NCBI GenBank assembly: GCA_034002865.1
Contig: JAVEZR010000028.1
Span: 1 to 6,915 of the forward strand
Reading direction: 5' to 3'
Length of the DNA stretch: 6,915 nt
Origin: UBA5209 sp034002865
GTDB taxonomy: Bacteria; Patescibacteriota; Dojkabacteria; SC72
A program made the position numbers and the translations under genes. The notes under the pieces were generated by a model, which was given only the letters and a program-made list of their open reading frames with translations, did not search any database and was not told the DNA's origin. How positions within the stretch are numbered: position 1 is the first letter of the stretch; the number at the start of each line of letters is the position of its first letter. Positions 1 through 5,332 of this stretch are shown piece by piece.

Positions 1-413
1 CTATGTCTTCACCACCAAATGCACCAGTAGAATTAACAGTAGATGGATATCTAACACCCACATATCAAATCTTCTCCCTTTACCCAAGCTTTAGAGCTAA
101 ACATACAGATGTAAATGGTGACAGTGCAACATTCTATGAAATAGAGATAAATACAAATTCCGATTTCAATGGTACTGAAATGTGGGATACAGGTAAACAA
201 TCAATGACATCTACACCTAATAACAGTGTATGCCCTAATATTACATACGCAGGCACAATGCTCTCTAACTCCTCAAATACATATTTCTGGAGGATTAGAT
301 TCTGGGATACTGATGATACTGTAAGCCCATGGTCTGCTGTTGGCTCCTTTGTTGATCATTTAACAAACATACAGTTAGAAGGCTTAGGACTGGAAGGTTT
401 AGGCATAAACTAG
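1..413 (+). CDS. C-terminal part of a fibronectin type III-like surface protein (5' partial)
   Basis: The frame is open to the left edge, so the ATG at 3 is probably internal and the gene likely starts outside the window. The visible 136 residues read as one beta-sandwich domain of the FnIII/Ig-like type. A Pro-rich linker (residues 4-8, PPNAP) leads into alternating strands with YEIEINTNSDF at about 45-55, then the late-strand pattern YFWRIRFWDTDD (94-105) and SPWSAVGSF (108-116). This 'YxWRVRxWD...SpWS' ending is typical of FnIII-like repeats in extracellular bacterial proteins. The family suggests a surface or secreted adhesive or carbohydrate-associated protein, but no catalytic domain, signal peptide or anchor is visible here. 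After the domain comes a 13-residue tail with a doubled LEGLG. Translation ends at TAG, followed at once by a second in-frame TAG (414-416). rsmD starts 15 bases downstream, so the two could be co-transcribed. The domain class is fairly secure; the function of the whole protein is unknown. Confidence 0.75.
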   Translation, partial: MSSPPNAPVELTVDGYLTPTYQIFSLYPSFRAKHTDVNGDSATFYEIEINTNSDFNGTEMWDTGKQSMTSTPNNSVCPNITYAGTMLSNSSNTYFWRIRFWDTDDTVSPWSAVGSFVDHLTNIQLEGLGLEGLGIN

Positions 414-428
414 TAGAATACACACTAT

Positions 429-1160
429 ATGAGCTTAAAATTCGATTCATCCAAAAAATTAAGAAAAGAGAAATCTAAACACAAAGTAGAATCTTGGGAG
501 GAGTACGAAGCTAGAGAAGATATATTTCTTAAAGAAAAGATACAAAGTAAAGAACCCACCATATCTGCACAGGTAAGAATTACAGCAGGAAAAGCTAAAA
601 ACTTTAAAATAGATATACCTAGAACAACAAGACCACTAACAGATAGGATGAAGGTTAGAATCTTTGATGTACTTAGAGAAGATATCTCTCAAAAGAGTGT
701 ACTAGACCTATATGCTGGGGCAGGCTCCTTCGGTTTAGAAGCTCTCTCTCGTGGTGCAAAAGAGGCAACCTTTGTAGAGGCATCTAAAAGAGCAGACCAG
801 GTTATTAAAACCAATATCGCTCATACAGGTTTTCTACCAGAAGCAACCGTAGTTAAATCCAAAGTAGAGGAGTATCTTAACAAAGCTATTAAGGGTGATC
901 AAACCTTTGATATCATCTTCATGGATCCACCATATAAACTTTACAATACAAAAAGAGTCTTTAAGATGGAAAATGTAATTAACAAAACCTCATTACTACT
1001 ACCCGGTATTAAAAATCCAAAAGGAAGAGGCTTTAAAGGATGTATAATTGTTAAACATCCTAGAAGATATCCATTGGAGAAACTTTCTTTAGGAAATATT
1101 AAAAAGGTCGAAACATATGAGTTTGGATTAAATTCAATATCATTTTTCATTGTTAAATAG
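429..1160 (+). CDS. rsmD: 16S rRNA (guanine(966)-N(2))-methyltransferase RsmD
   Basis: This is a Rossmann-fold SAM-dependent methyltransferase. By family it methylates N2 of G966 (E. coli numbering) in 16S rRNA of the small subunit. The core starts with VRITAGKAKNFKIDIP (about 49-64), then the family signature RPLTDRMKVRIFDVL (68-82). The SAM-binding motif I is LDLYAGAGSFGLEALSRGA (92-110), with the acidic residue of the next strand in FVEASK (115-120). The catalytic motif IV is DPPY (166-169) in FDIIFMDPPY, as in N2-guanine methyltransferases. The protein has 243 residues, while family members usually have about 180-200. The excess is mainly a Lys/Glu-rich N-terminal extension of about 46 residues. 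ATG 429 is the only in-frame ATG ahead of the core; no Shine-Dalgarno precedes it. It follows the FnIII-like gene by 15 bases and is separated from thrS by 166 bases. In many bacteria rsmD is next to coaD, which is not seen here. Confidence 0.93.
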   Translation: MSLKFDSSKKLRKEKSKHKVESWEEYEAREDIFLKEKIQSKEPTISAQVRITAGKAKNFKIDIPRTTRPLTDRMKVRIFDVLREDISQKSVLDLYAGAGSFGLEALSRGAKEATFVEASKRADQVIKTNIAHTGFLPEATVVKSKVEEYLNKAIKGDQTFDIIFMDPPYKLYNTKRVFKMENVINKTSLLLPGIKNPKGRGFKGCIIVKHPRRYPLEKLSLGNIKKVETYEFGLNSISFFIVK

Positions 1161-1240
1161 GTTGGATTGCATATTTAATAGAAAAGATTTAAAATACTAC
1201 CAATGTACAAGATATTTGACAGAAACAGATCAACAGATAG

Positions 1241-1266
1241 AAAAGTTGTTTTTACAACAACCTTTT
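1241..1266 (+). terminator. Weak A/T-rich hairpin, possible rsmD terminator or thrS leader structure
   Basis: GTTGTT (1245-1250) pairs with AACAAC (1256-1261) around the loop TTTAC. The flanking AAAA (1241-1244) can pair with TTTT (1263-1266) across one bulged C. The A-tract, stem, T-tract layout resembles an intrinsic terminator. However, the stem has only two G-C pairs and the T run is just four long, so termination would be weak. It lies about 80 bases after the rsmD stop and 60 before the thrS ATG. Confidence 0.3.
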
Positions 1267-1270
1267 AATG

Positions 1271-1303
1271 TTGACTTTCCCTTTAAGGAATTTCCCATAT
1301 ACT
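1271..1303 (+). promoter_or_regulatory. Possible thrS promoter (TTGACT ... TATACT)
   Basis: TATACT at 1298-1303 matches five of six bases of the sigma-70 -10 consensus and lies 29 bases before the preferred thrS ATG at 1327. A TTGACT at 1271-1276 resembles a -35 element, but the 21-base spacer is longer than the usual 16-18, so the pairing is doubtful. If the -10 is used, transcription would begin near 1310 and leave a very short leader. It would also favour ATG 1327 over TTG 1309 as the start. A similar TATACT precedes pheS. Confidence 0.35.
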
Positions 1304-1326
1304 TTTAATTGATTCAATATATAGCT

Positions 1327-3084
1327 ATGAAAGAAGGAGAGATAAGTAATTTAGAAAAAATGAGACACTCAGCATCACATGTATTAGCTGAAGCTGTATT
1401 AAGGCTATATCCTGATACAAAGTTAGGTATAGGACCCGCTATTGAAAACGGTTTCTACTATGATTTTGAATTTGCAGAACCAATAGAAGAGGAAGAGCTA
1501 AAGGGTATAGAAGCAGAGATGAAAAAGATCATAAAGAAGAAATCAAAGATTACTCAAACCTTTATGAAAAGGAAAGATGCTATTAAATATCTAAAAGATA
1601 TCGGACAGGAGTATAAATTAGAGCTACTAGAAGAGATACCTGATGAACAGGTAAGCTTCTTTGTTACAGGAGACAGTGAATTTGTAGATATGTGTAGAGG
1701 TCCTCATGTAGAAGATACTGGAGATATCGGCCCTATTAAACTTCTTAAAACAGCAGGTGCATACTGGAGAGGGGACGAAACAAAAAAAATGTTAACAAGA
1801 ATATATGGTACTGCATTTGAAACAAAGGATGAACTAAAAGAGTATCTTAGTCATTTAGAAGAAGCTGAGAAAAGAAATCATAGGAAGTTAGGTAAACAGT
1901 TAAAACTGTTTACAATAATTCCTGAGATAGGGCAAGGATTACCTGTATGGTTACCAAGAGGATATATGATTAGAAGAATCCTAGAGGAGTATATGTTGGA
2001 CTTAGAAAGAAAGCATGGATATCAGCACATACTTACACCTCATATCCACAGAGGTCATCTCTTTGAAACCTCCGGTCATTTAGGTTTCTACAAAGAATCA
2101 ATGTATCCACCAATAAAGATTGAGCAGGAGGATTACTACCTTAAACCTATGAACTGTCCTGCAGGATTCATGGTCTACAAACTTGAACCAAAAAGCTATA
2201 GAGATCTACCTTACAAGCTTGGAGAGTTTGGTACTGTGTACAGATTTGAAAAGTCTGGTGAGTTACACGGTTTACAAAGAGTAAGAGGTTTTACTCAAAA
2301 CGATGCTCATCTTTTCTGTACACCAGATCAGCTAGATTCTGTTCTTAACGAAACATTAGACCTACTAGATACATTCTACAAAGATATTGGTTTTAATAAC
2401 TATAAATTTAGACTCTCACTTTCTGATAGAGAGAAGAACCCTGATAAGTATGCAGGAGATATAGAGAAGTGGAGGATAGCGGAGGAAGCACTTAGAAAAG
2501 TTTTAGTAGATAGAGGTTTAGAATTTGAAGAGATGCCAGGAGATGCAGCATTCTATGGACCTAAAATCGATGTACAAGCTATAAATGTATTTGGTAAAGA
2601 AGACTCTGTATCAACACTACAGTTAGATTTCAATATGCCAGAGAAATTTGATATCACATATATCGATTCAGATGGAGTAGAGAAACAACCATTCGTAATA
2701 CATAGGGCATTGATAGGCTCCTTCGAGAGATTCTTTGCCTTCCTAATAGAGCATCATGGAGGAGACTTCCCACTATGGTTAGCTCCGGATCAGGTAACAG
2801 TAATCCCTATTTCTGAGAAACATAATGAATATGCTAATGAGATTTTACTCTCTCTTAAGAATGCTGATATCAGAGCACAGATTGATGATAGGAGTAAGAG
2901 TATGCAAGCAAAGATAAGGGATGCAGAGAAACTTAAGATTCCTTACCTAGTAATAGTTGGAGATAAGGAGATAGAGACAGAGACTGTTTCTGTAAGATCT
3001 AGATTAAACAAACAGATAGGGTTGATGAAAAAACAGGAATTTTTAGACTACCTAGAAGAGGAGATTAGAAATAAGGGTAGATAG
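1327..3084 (+). CDS. thrS: Threonyl-tRNA synthetase (ThrRS), lacking the TGS domain
   Basis: This cytoplasmic class II synthetase joins threonine to tRNA-Thr using ATP. From ATG 1327 it has 585 residues, against about 640 in E. coli; the N-terminal TGS domain is absent. The N2 editing domain, which removes mischarged serine, is intact, with HSASH (His14, His18) and CRGPH (Cys123, His127). The linker reads KTAGAYWRGD (141-150). The catalytic core carries Cys277 in MNCP, motif 2 around Arg306 (GTVYRFEKSGELHGLQRVRGFTQ), His328 in DAH and His459 in VIHRALIGSFERF (motif 3). Cys277, His328 and His459 match the E. coli zinc ligands. From about 487 a C-terminal anticodon-binding domain follows, with VIVGDKE and VSVRSR. 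A TTG at 1309 would add six residues, but it abuts an in-frame TAA and overlaps the likely transcription start, so I prefer the ATG. No Shine-Dalgarno is seen. It is probably the first gene of the thrS-infC-rpmI-rplT unit; infC follows after 28 bases. Confidence 0.97.
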   Translation: MKEGEISNLEKMRHSASHVLAEAVLRLYPDTKLGIGPAIENGFYYDFEFAEPIEEEELKGIEAEMKKIIKKKSKITQTFMKRKDAIKYLKDIGQEYKLELLEEIPDEQVSFFVTGDSEFVDMCRGPHVEDTGDIGPIKLLKTAGAYWRGDETKKMLTRIYGTAFETKDELKEYLSHLEEAEKRNHRKLGKQLKLFTIIPEIGQGLPVWLPRGYMIRRILEEYMLDLERKHGYQHILTPHIHRGHLFETSGHLGFYKESMYPPIKIEQEDYYLKPMNCPAGFMVYKLEPKSYRDLPYKLGEFGTVYRFEKSGELHGLQRVRGFTQNDAHLFCTPDQLDSVLNETLDLLDTFYKDIGFNNYKFRLSLSDREKNPDKYAGDIEKWRIAEEALRKVLVDRGLEFEEMPGDAAFYGPKIDVQAINVFGKEDSVSTLQLDFNMPEKFDITYIDSDGVEKQPFVIHRALIGSFERFFAFLIEHHGGDFPLWLAPDQVTVIPISEKHNEYANEILLSLKNADIRAQIDDRSKSMQAKIRDAEKLKIPYLVIVGDKEIETETVSVRSRLNKQIGLMKKQEFLDYLEEEIRNKGR

Positions 3085-3112
3085 TTAATTTTATATTTTT
3101 AAAATATTTTAG

Positions 3113-3700
3113 ATGGATTTTAATACTCAAAAAAGCAATAAAGATATAGGGACAAGAATAAATGAATATATAAGGGCACCAGAAGTATTAGTAATAGACC
3201 AAAAGGGTGAGAATTTAGGAAAGATGAATACAGCAGATGCAATAGCAATTGCAAAAGAAGCAGAGTTAGACCTAGTAGAAGTAGGATCAACCTCTAAACC
3301 TCCGGTATGTAGAATTATGGACTACTCTAAGTATGTATATGAACAGAACAAGAAATTACGTAAGAATAAAGCAGGAAAAGCAAAAGAGTTAAAAGAATTT
3401 AGATTTAGTACTGTAATAGATGTAGGAGATTTAAATACAAGAGTTAGAAGAGCTAAAGAATTTCTTGAAAAAGATCATCCTGTACGTATCACTGTTCAAA
3501 GAAAGGGCCGTCAGACCTACCAACAGGCACGTGCAGTTTTTGATGATATATTGACTAATTTTACTGAATATAGTACTATCGAACCCGAACCAAAGAGTGA
3601 AGGTAATAGAATTACAATATCGTTTAAGAAAAATGGCACGTCAAAAAACAAACAAAACAGCATCAAAGAGGATAAAGCTCTCCAACCCAAAGGGGAATAG
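3113..3700 (+). CDS. infC: Translation initiation factor IF-3
   Basis: IF-3 binds the 30S subunit, blocks premature joining of 50S and checks start-codon and initiator-tRNA pairing. The N-terminal domain is seen in RINEYIRAPEVLVID (15-29), the run ADAIAIAKEAELDLVEV (41-57) and KPPVCRIMDYSKYVYEQNKK (62-81). A Lys-rich linker follows, then the C-terminal domain beginning KELKEFRFS (91-99) and ending EPEPKSEGNRITISFKK (157-173), which matches the family's usual terminus. The last 22 residues (174-195) have no family counterpart and lie entirely in the part that overlaps rpmI in another frame. The start is a plain ATG, unlike the AUU/AUC starts that let IF-3 autoregulate in E. coli, and no Shine-Dalgarno precedes it. 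The 28-base gap after thrS is almost pure A/T. Several Arg codons in the second half are CGT, unlike the AGA used nearly everywhere else. Confidence 0.96.
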   Translation: MDFNTQKSNKDIGTRINEYIRAPEVLVIDQKGENLGKMNTADAIAIAKEAELDLVEVGSTSKPPVCRIMDYSKYVYEQNKKLRKNKAGKAKELKEFRFSTVIDVGDLNTRVRRAKEFLEKDHPVRITVQRKGRQTYQQARAVFDDILTNFTEYSTIEPEPKSEGNRITISFKKNGTSKNKQNSIKEDKALQPKGE

Positions 3701-3851
3701 GAAGGCTAAAATGATGTACAATCAAAGTCACCAAGGGCACTTAAAGACTAAAAGATCTTCTAGATCAAAGAGAAGACAGAGTACTGATGCACTGGTATAC
3801 AGTAGTACAGAGAAAAACCTAAGAAGAAAGGTTGTTAACTTAAAGAAATAG
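3633..3851 (+). CDS. rpmI: 50S ribosomal protein L35 (bL35)
   Basis: This is a small, very basic large-subunit protein of 72 residues; the family is usually about 64-66. It begins MARQKTNKTASKRIKL, which matches the conserved N-terminus of L35 (typically M-P/A-K-x-K-T-x-K-x-A-A-K-R-F-K). A Lys/Arg-rich middle follows, with QGHLKTKRSSRSKRRQ (34-49) equivalent to the family's HxxxKKSxKRKR stretch. The frame stays open upstream to an ATG at 3597, but the added residues (MKVIELQYRLRK) are not L35-like, so I chose ATG 3633. The gene starts inside infC, overlapping it by 68 bases in a different frame, which suggests translational coupling. Its TAG lies four bases before rplT. The order infC-rpmI-rplT is conserved across bacteria and supports the call. 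Confidence 0.93.
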   Translation: MARQKTNKTASKRIKLSNPKGNRKAKMMYNQSHQGHLKTKRSSRSKRRQSTDALVYSSTEKNLRRKVVNLKK

Positions 3852-3855
3852 TAAT

Positions 3856-4194
3856 ATGAGAGTCAAGGGTGGTACAGTAAGAAAAAGAAGACATAATAAG
3901 ATTCTATCTCTTACAAAAGGATATAGAATGTCAAAGAGCAAACTGTATAAGGTTGCTCATGAAGCATATATGCATGCTGGACAGTATTCATACAATGATA
4001 GAAGAAAGAGAGCTGGACAGATAAGAGAGCTTTGGATACAGAGAATTAATGCAGCATGTAAGAATAATGATATGCAGTATAATACCTTTATTAATGGATT
4101 AAAGAATAAAAATATAGAGCTTAATAGAAAGGTATTAGCTGATATGGCAGTAAATGATCCTGAGGTATTTACCTTTATAGTTAAATCCTTGTAG
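3856..4194 (+). CDS. rplT: 50S ribosomal protein L20 (bL20)
   Basis: L20 binds 23S rRNA directly and is needed early in 50S assembly. The 112-residue product is close to the usual 114-120 and has the family landmarks in order. They are MRVKGGTVRKRRHNKILSL at the N-terminus, TKGYRMSKSKLYKVAHEA (20-37), AGQYSYNDRRKRAGQIRELW (41-60), IQRINAACKNNDMQYNTFI (61-79), INGLKNKNIELNRKVLADMA (79-98) and a terminal FTFIVKSL. It starts four bases after the rpmI stop, in the arrangement TAG-TAAT-ATG with no Shine-Dalgarno, so coupled translation is likely. In some bacteria L20 represses this operon by binding an mRNA leader or pseudoknot. I see no such leader here, because the thrS-infC gap is only 28 bases. 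The gene is followed by a strong terminator. Confidence 0.97.
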   Translation: MRVKGGTVRKRRHNKILSLTKGYRMSKSKLYKVAHEAYMHAGQYSYNDRRKRAGQIRELWIQRINAACKNNDMQYNTFINGLKNKNIELNRKVLADMAVNDPEVFTFIVKSL

Positions 4195-4217
4195 GTTCTT
4201 TTTAAATATAGAAATGT

Positions 4218-4244
4218 AAAGGACTCTACAAAGAGTCCTTTTTT
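4218..4244 (+). terminator. Intrinsic (rho-independent) terminator after rplT
   Basis: AAAGGACTCT (4218-4227) and AGAGTCCTTT (4232-4241) form a perfect 10-bp stem around the tetraloop ACAA. The last T residues belong to a run of six (4239-4244). It lies 23 bases after the rplT stop and separates the thrS-infC-rpmI-rplT unit from pheST. The reverse strand has only a short T run, so it acts mainly in the forward direction. Confidence 0.94.
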
Positions 4245-4247
4245 ATC

Positions 4248-4276
4248 TTACCCTCTAAATCTAAATATTGTATACT
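4248..4276 (+). promoter_or_regulatory. Possible pheST promoter (TATACT -10)
   Basis: TATACT at 4271-4276 matches five of six -10 consensus bases and sits just downstream of the rplT terminator, where pheST needs its own promoter. The best -35 at a 17-base spacing is TTACCC (4248-4253), which is poor. Transcription would begin near 4283, giving a leader of about 20 bases. That leaves no room for a T-box or a leader-peptide attenuator of the kind known for pheS in other bacteria. Confidence 0.42.
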
Positions 4277-4302
4277 TCAACATAAAATCATAGTATATAC
4301 AT

Positions 4303-5331
4303 ATGTCTAAAGATCTCTCTGAAATAGTAAAACAAATAGATAGTGATATACATTCACTTAGTTCTGTAGAAATAAAACAGAAATATCTTTCTAAGAATGG
4401 AATAGTAACTACCCTCTTTAAAGATATAAAGGATATACCTCAGGAGGAAAGAGTAGAGTATGGTAAGAAGTTAAATAGTATAAAGATACTACTTGAGGAG
4501 AATATTAAGAGAAGAAAGATGGAAGATATAAGTGAGGGGACGCAGTACAGTATAGATCCTACTGCTCCATTTGATATTAATAGTAAGTCAGAAAAAAGGC
4601 CTAAGATATTAGACCTAAAAGGTTCTAAACACCCCCTCATGCAAGAGTTAGAGAATATATTAGATATATTCCAAAGGATGGGCTTTGATGTAATGGAGAG
4701 TAAGCAGTTAGATGATGATTTTCATATGTTTGAGAGTCTTAACTTCCCTAAAGGACATCCTGCTAGAGACATGTATGACACCTTCTGGACTCAAGATGGC
4801 TTCGTACTACCTGCACATACCTCTACGATGCAGAATAGGGCTCTAAGGAAGCTAGGACCACCTCCAATTAGAGTAGTACTACCTGGTAGATGTTTTAGAA
4901 ATGAAGCAACTGATGCAAGCCATGAACATACCTTCTATCAAATAGAGGGGATATATGTAGATAAGGGAATATCCTTTGCAAATATGTTAGCAGTTATTAA
5001 AGAGTACTTAGAGAAATATCTAGAAACAGATTTAGAGATAAAAGTACAACCATCTTACTTCCCATTCACAGAACCAGATACTGAGTTTGTAATAAGCTGT
5101 CCTTTCTGTAGTAAGAAAGGATGCTCTACATGTGGATATACTGGTTGGATTGAACTAATGGGTTGTGGAATGATTCATCCTAATGTACTGAAAGCTGGGG
5201 GTATTGATCCTTTAGAGTATAGTGGCTTTGCATGGGGGGTTGGGTTAGATAGATTAACACTGATTAAGAAAGGTATAGGAGATATTCGTAAACTTAGAGA
5301 TGGAGATATTAATTTCTTGAAACAATTCTAA
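4303..5331 (+). CDS. pheS: Phenylalanyl-tRNA synthetase alpha subunit (PheRS alpha)
   Basis: This is the catalytic alpha subunit of the alpha2-beta2 enzyme that charges tRNA-Phe. The N-terminal 75 or so residues form the helical coiled-coil arm (VEIKQKYLSKNGIVTTLFKD, then EERVEYGKKLNSIK), which contacts tRNA. The class II core follows, with GSKHPLMQE (107-115), GHPARDMYDTFW (151-162) and LPAHTSTMQNRAL (169-181). Motif 2 is RCFRNEATDASHEHTFYQIEG (196-216). The phenylalanine-site region is SYFPFTEPDTEF (251-262), and motif 3 is SGFAWGVGLDRL (307-318). Residues 266-277 carry a C-x2-C-x4-C-x2-C cluster (CPFCSKKGCSTC), a probable zinc site that appears at this place in many bacterial PheS. The length of 342 residues is normal. 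It lacks a Shine-Dalgarno and is followed one base later by pheT, so the two are almost certainly one operon. Confidence 0.97.
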   Translation: MSKDLSEIVKQIDSDIHSLSSVEIKQKYLSKNGIVTTLFKDIKDIPQEERVEYGKKLNSIKILLEENIKRRKMEDISEGTQYSIDPTAPFDINSKSEKRPKILDLKGSKHPLMQELENILDIFQRMGFDVMESKQLDDDFHMFESLNFPKGHPARDMYDTFWTQDGFVLPAHTSTMQNRALRKLGPPPIRVVLPGRCFRNEATDASHEHTFYQIEGIYVDKGISFANMLAVIKEYLEKYLETDLEIKVQPSYFPFTEPDTEFVISCPFCSKKGCSTCGYTGWIELMGCGMIHPNVLKAGGIDPLEYSGFAWGVGLDRLTLIKKGIGDIRKLRDGDINFLKQF

Positions 5332-5332
5332 T

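Larger units (their letters stand above)
1161..1326. other. rsmD-thrS intergenic region with hairpin, promoter-like hexamers and unproven short ORFs
   Basis: This gap holds no gene that I recognise. It contains an A/T-rich hairpin (1241-1266) and a TTGACA at 1216-1221 with only a weak -10 partner (TAGAAA, 1238-1243). A second TTGACT (1271-1276) and a TATACT (1298-1303) lie closer to thrS. Two short plus-strand frames overlap it. One runs from a TTG at 1162 (or 1150) to TAA at 1306-1308, about 48-52 codons, in the same frame as thrS. The other is a 21-codon ATG frame at 1203-1268 ending in Thr-Thr-Thr-Phe. Neither has a ribosome binding site or a recognised homologue, so neither is called as a gene here. 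Confidence 0.5.

Noticed and set aside
941..1150. Minus-strand open frame opposite rsmD
   Set aside because: It is antisense to the conserved C-terminal half of RsmD and has no independent support.
1309..1326. TTG start for thrS at 1309
   Set aside because: It directly abuts an in-frame TAA, would add only six non-conserved residues and would lie at or before the predicted transcription start; the ATG at 1327 is simpler.
3085..3112. A separate promoter or L20-type operator before infC
   Set aside because: The 28-base gap is A/T-only apart from the junction. AAAATATTTT is a palindrome by composition, and no structured leader or pseudoknot fits.
3597..3632. Longer rpmI start at ATG 3597
   Set aside because: The added 12 residues are not L35-like and lie within the conserved IF-3 C-terminus; MARQKTNK at 3633 matches the family N-terminus.
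4245..4302. T-box or leader-peptide attenuator before pheS
   Set aside because: Only about 58 bases separate the rplT terminator from the pheS ATG, with no T-box sequence, specifier hairpin or Phe-rich mini-ORF.
4440..4640. Minus-strand open frame opposite pheS
   Set aside because: It is an antisense shadow of the PheS coiled-coil arm region; the low-complexity Ser/Leu/Ile content reflects codon bias.
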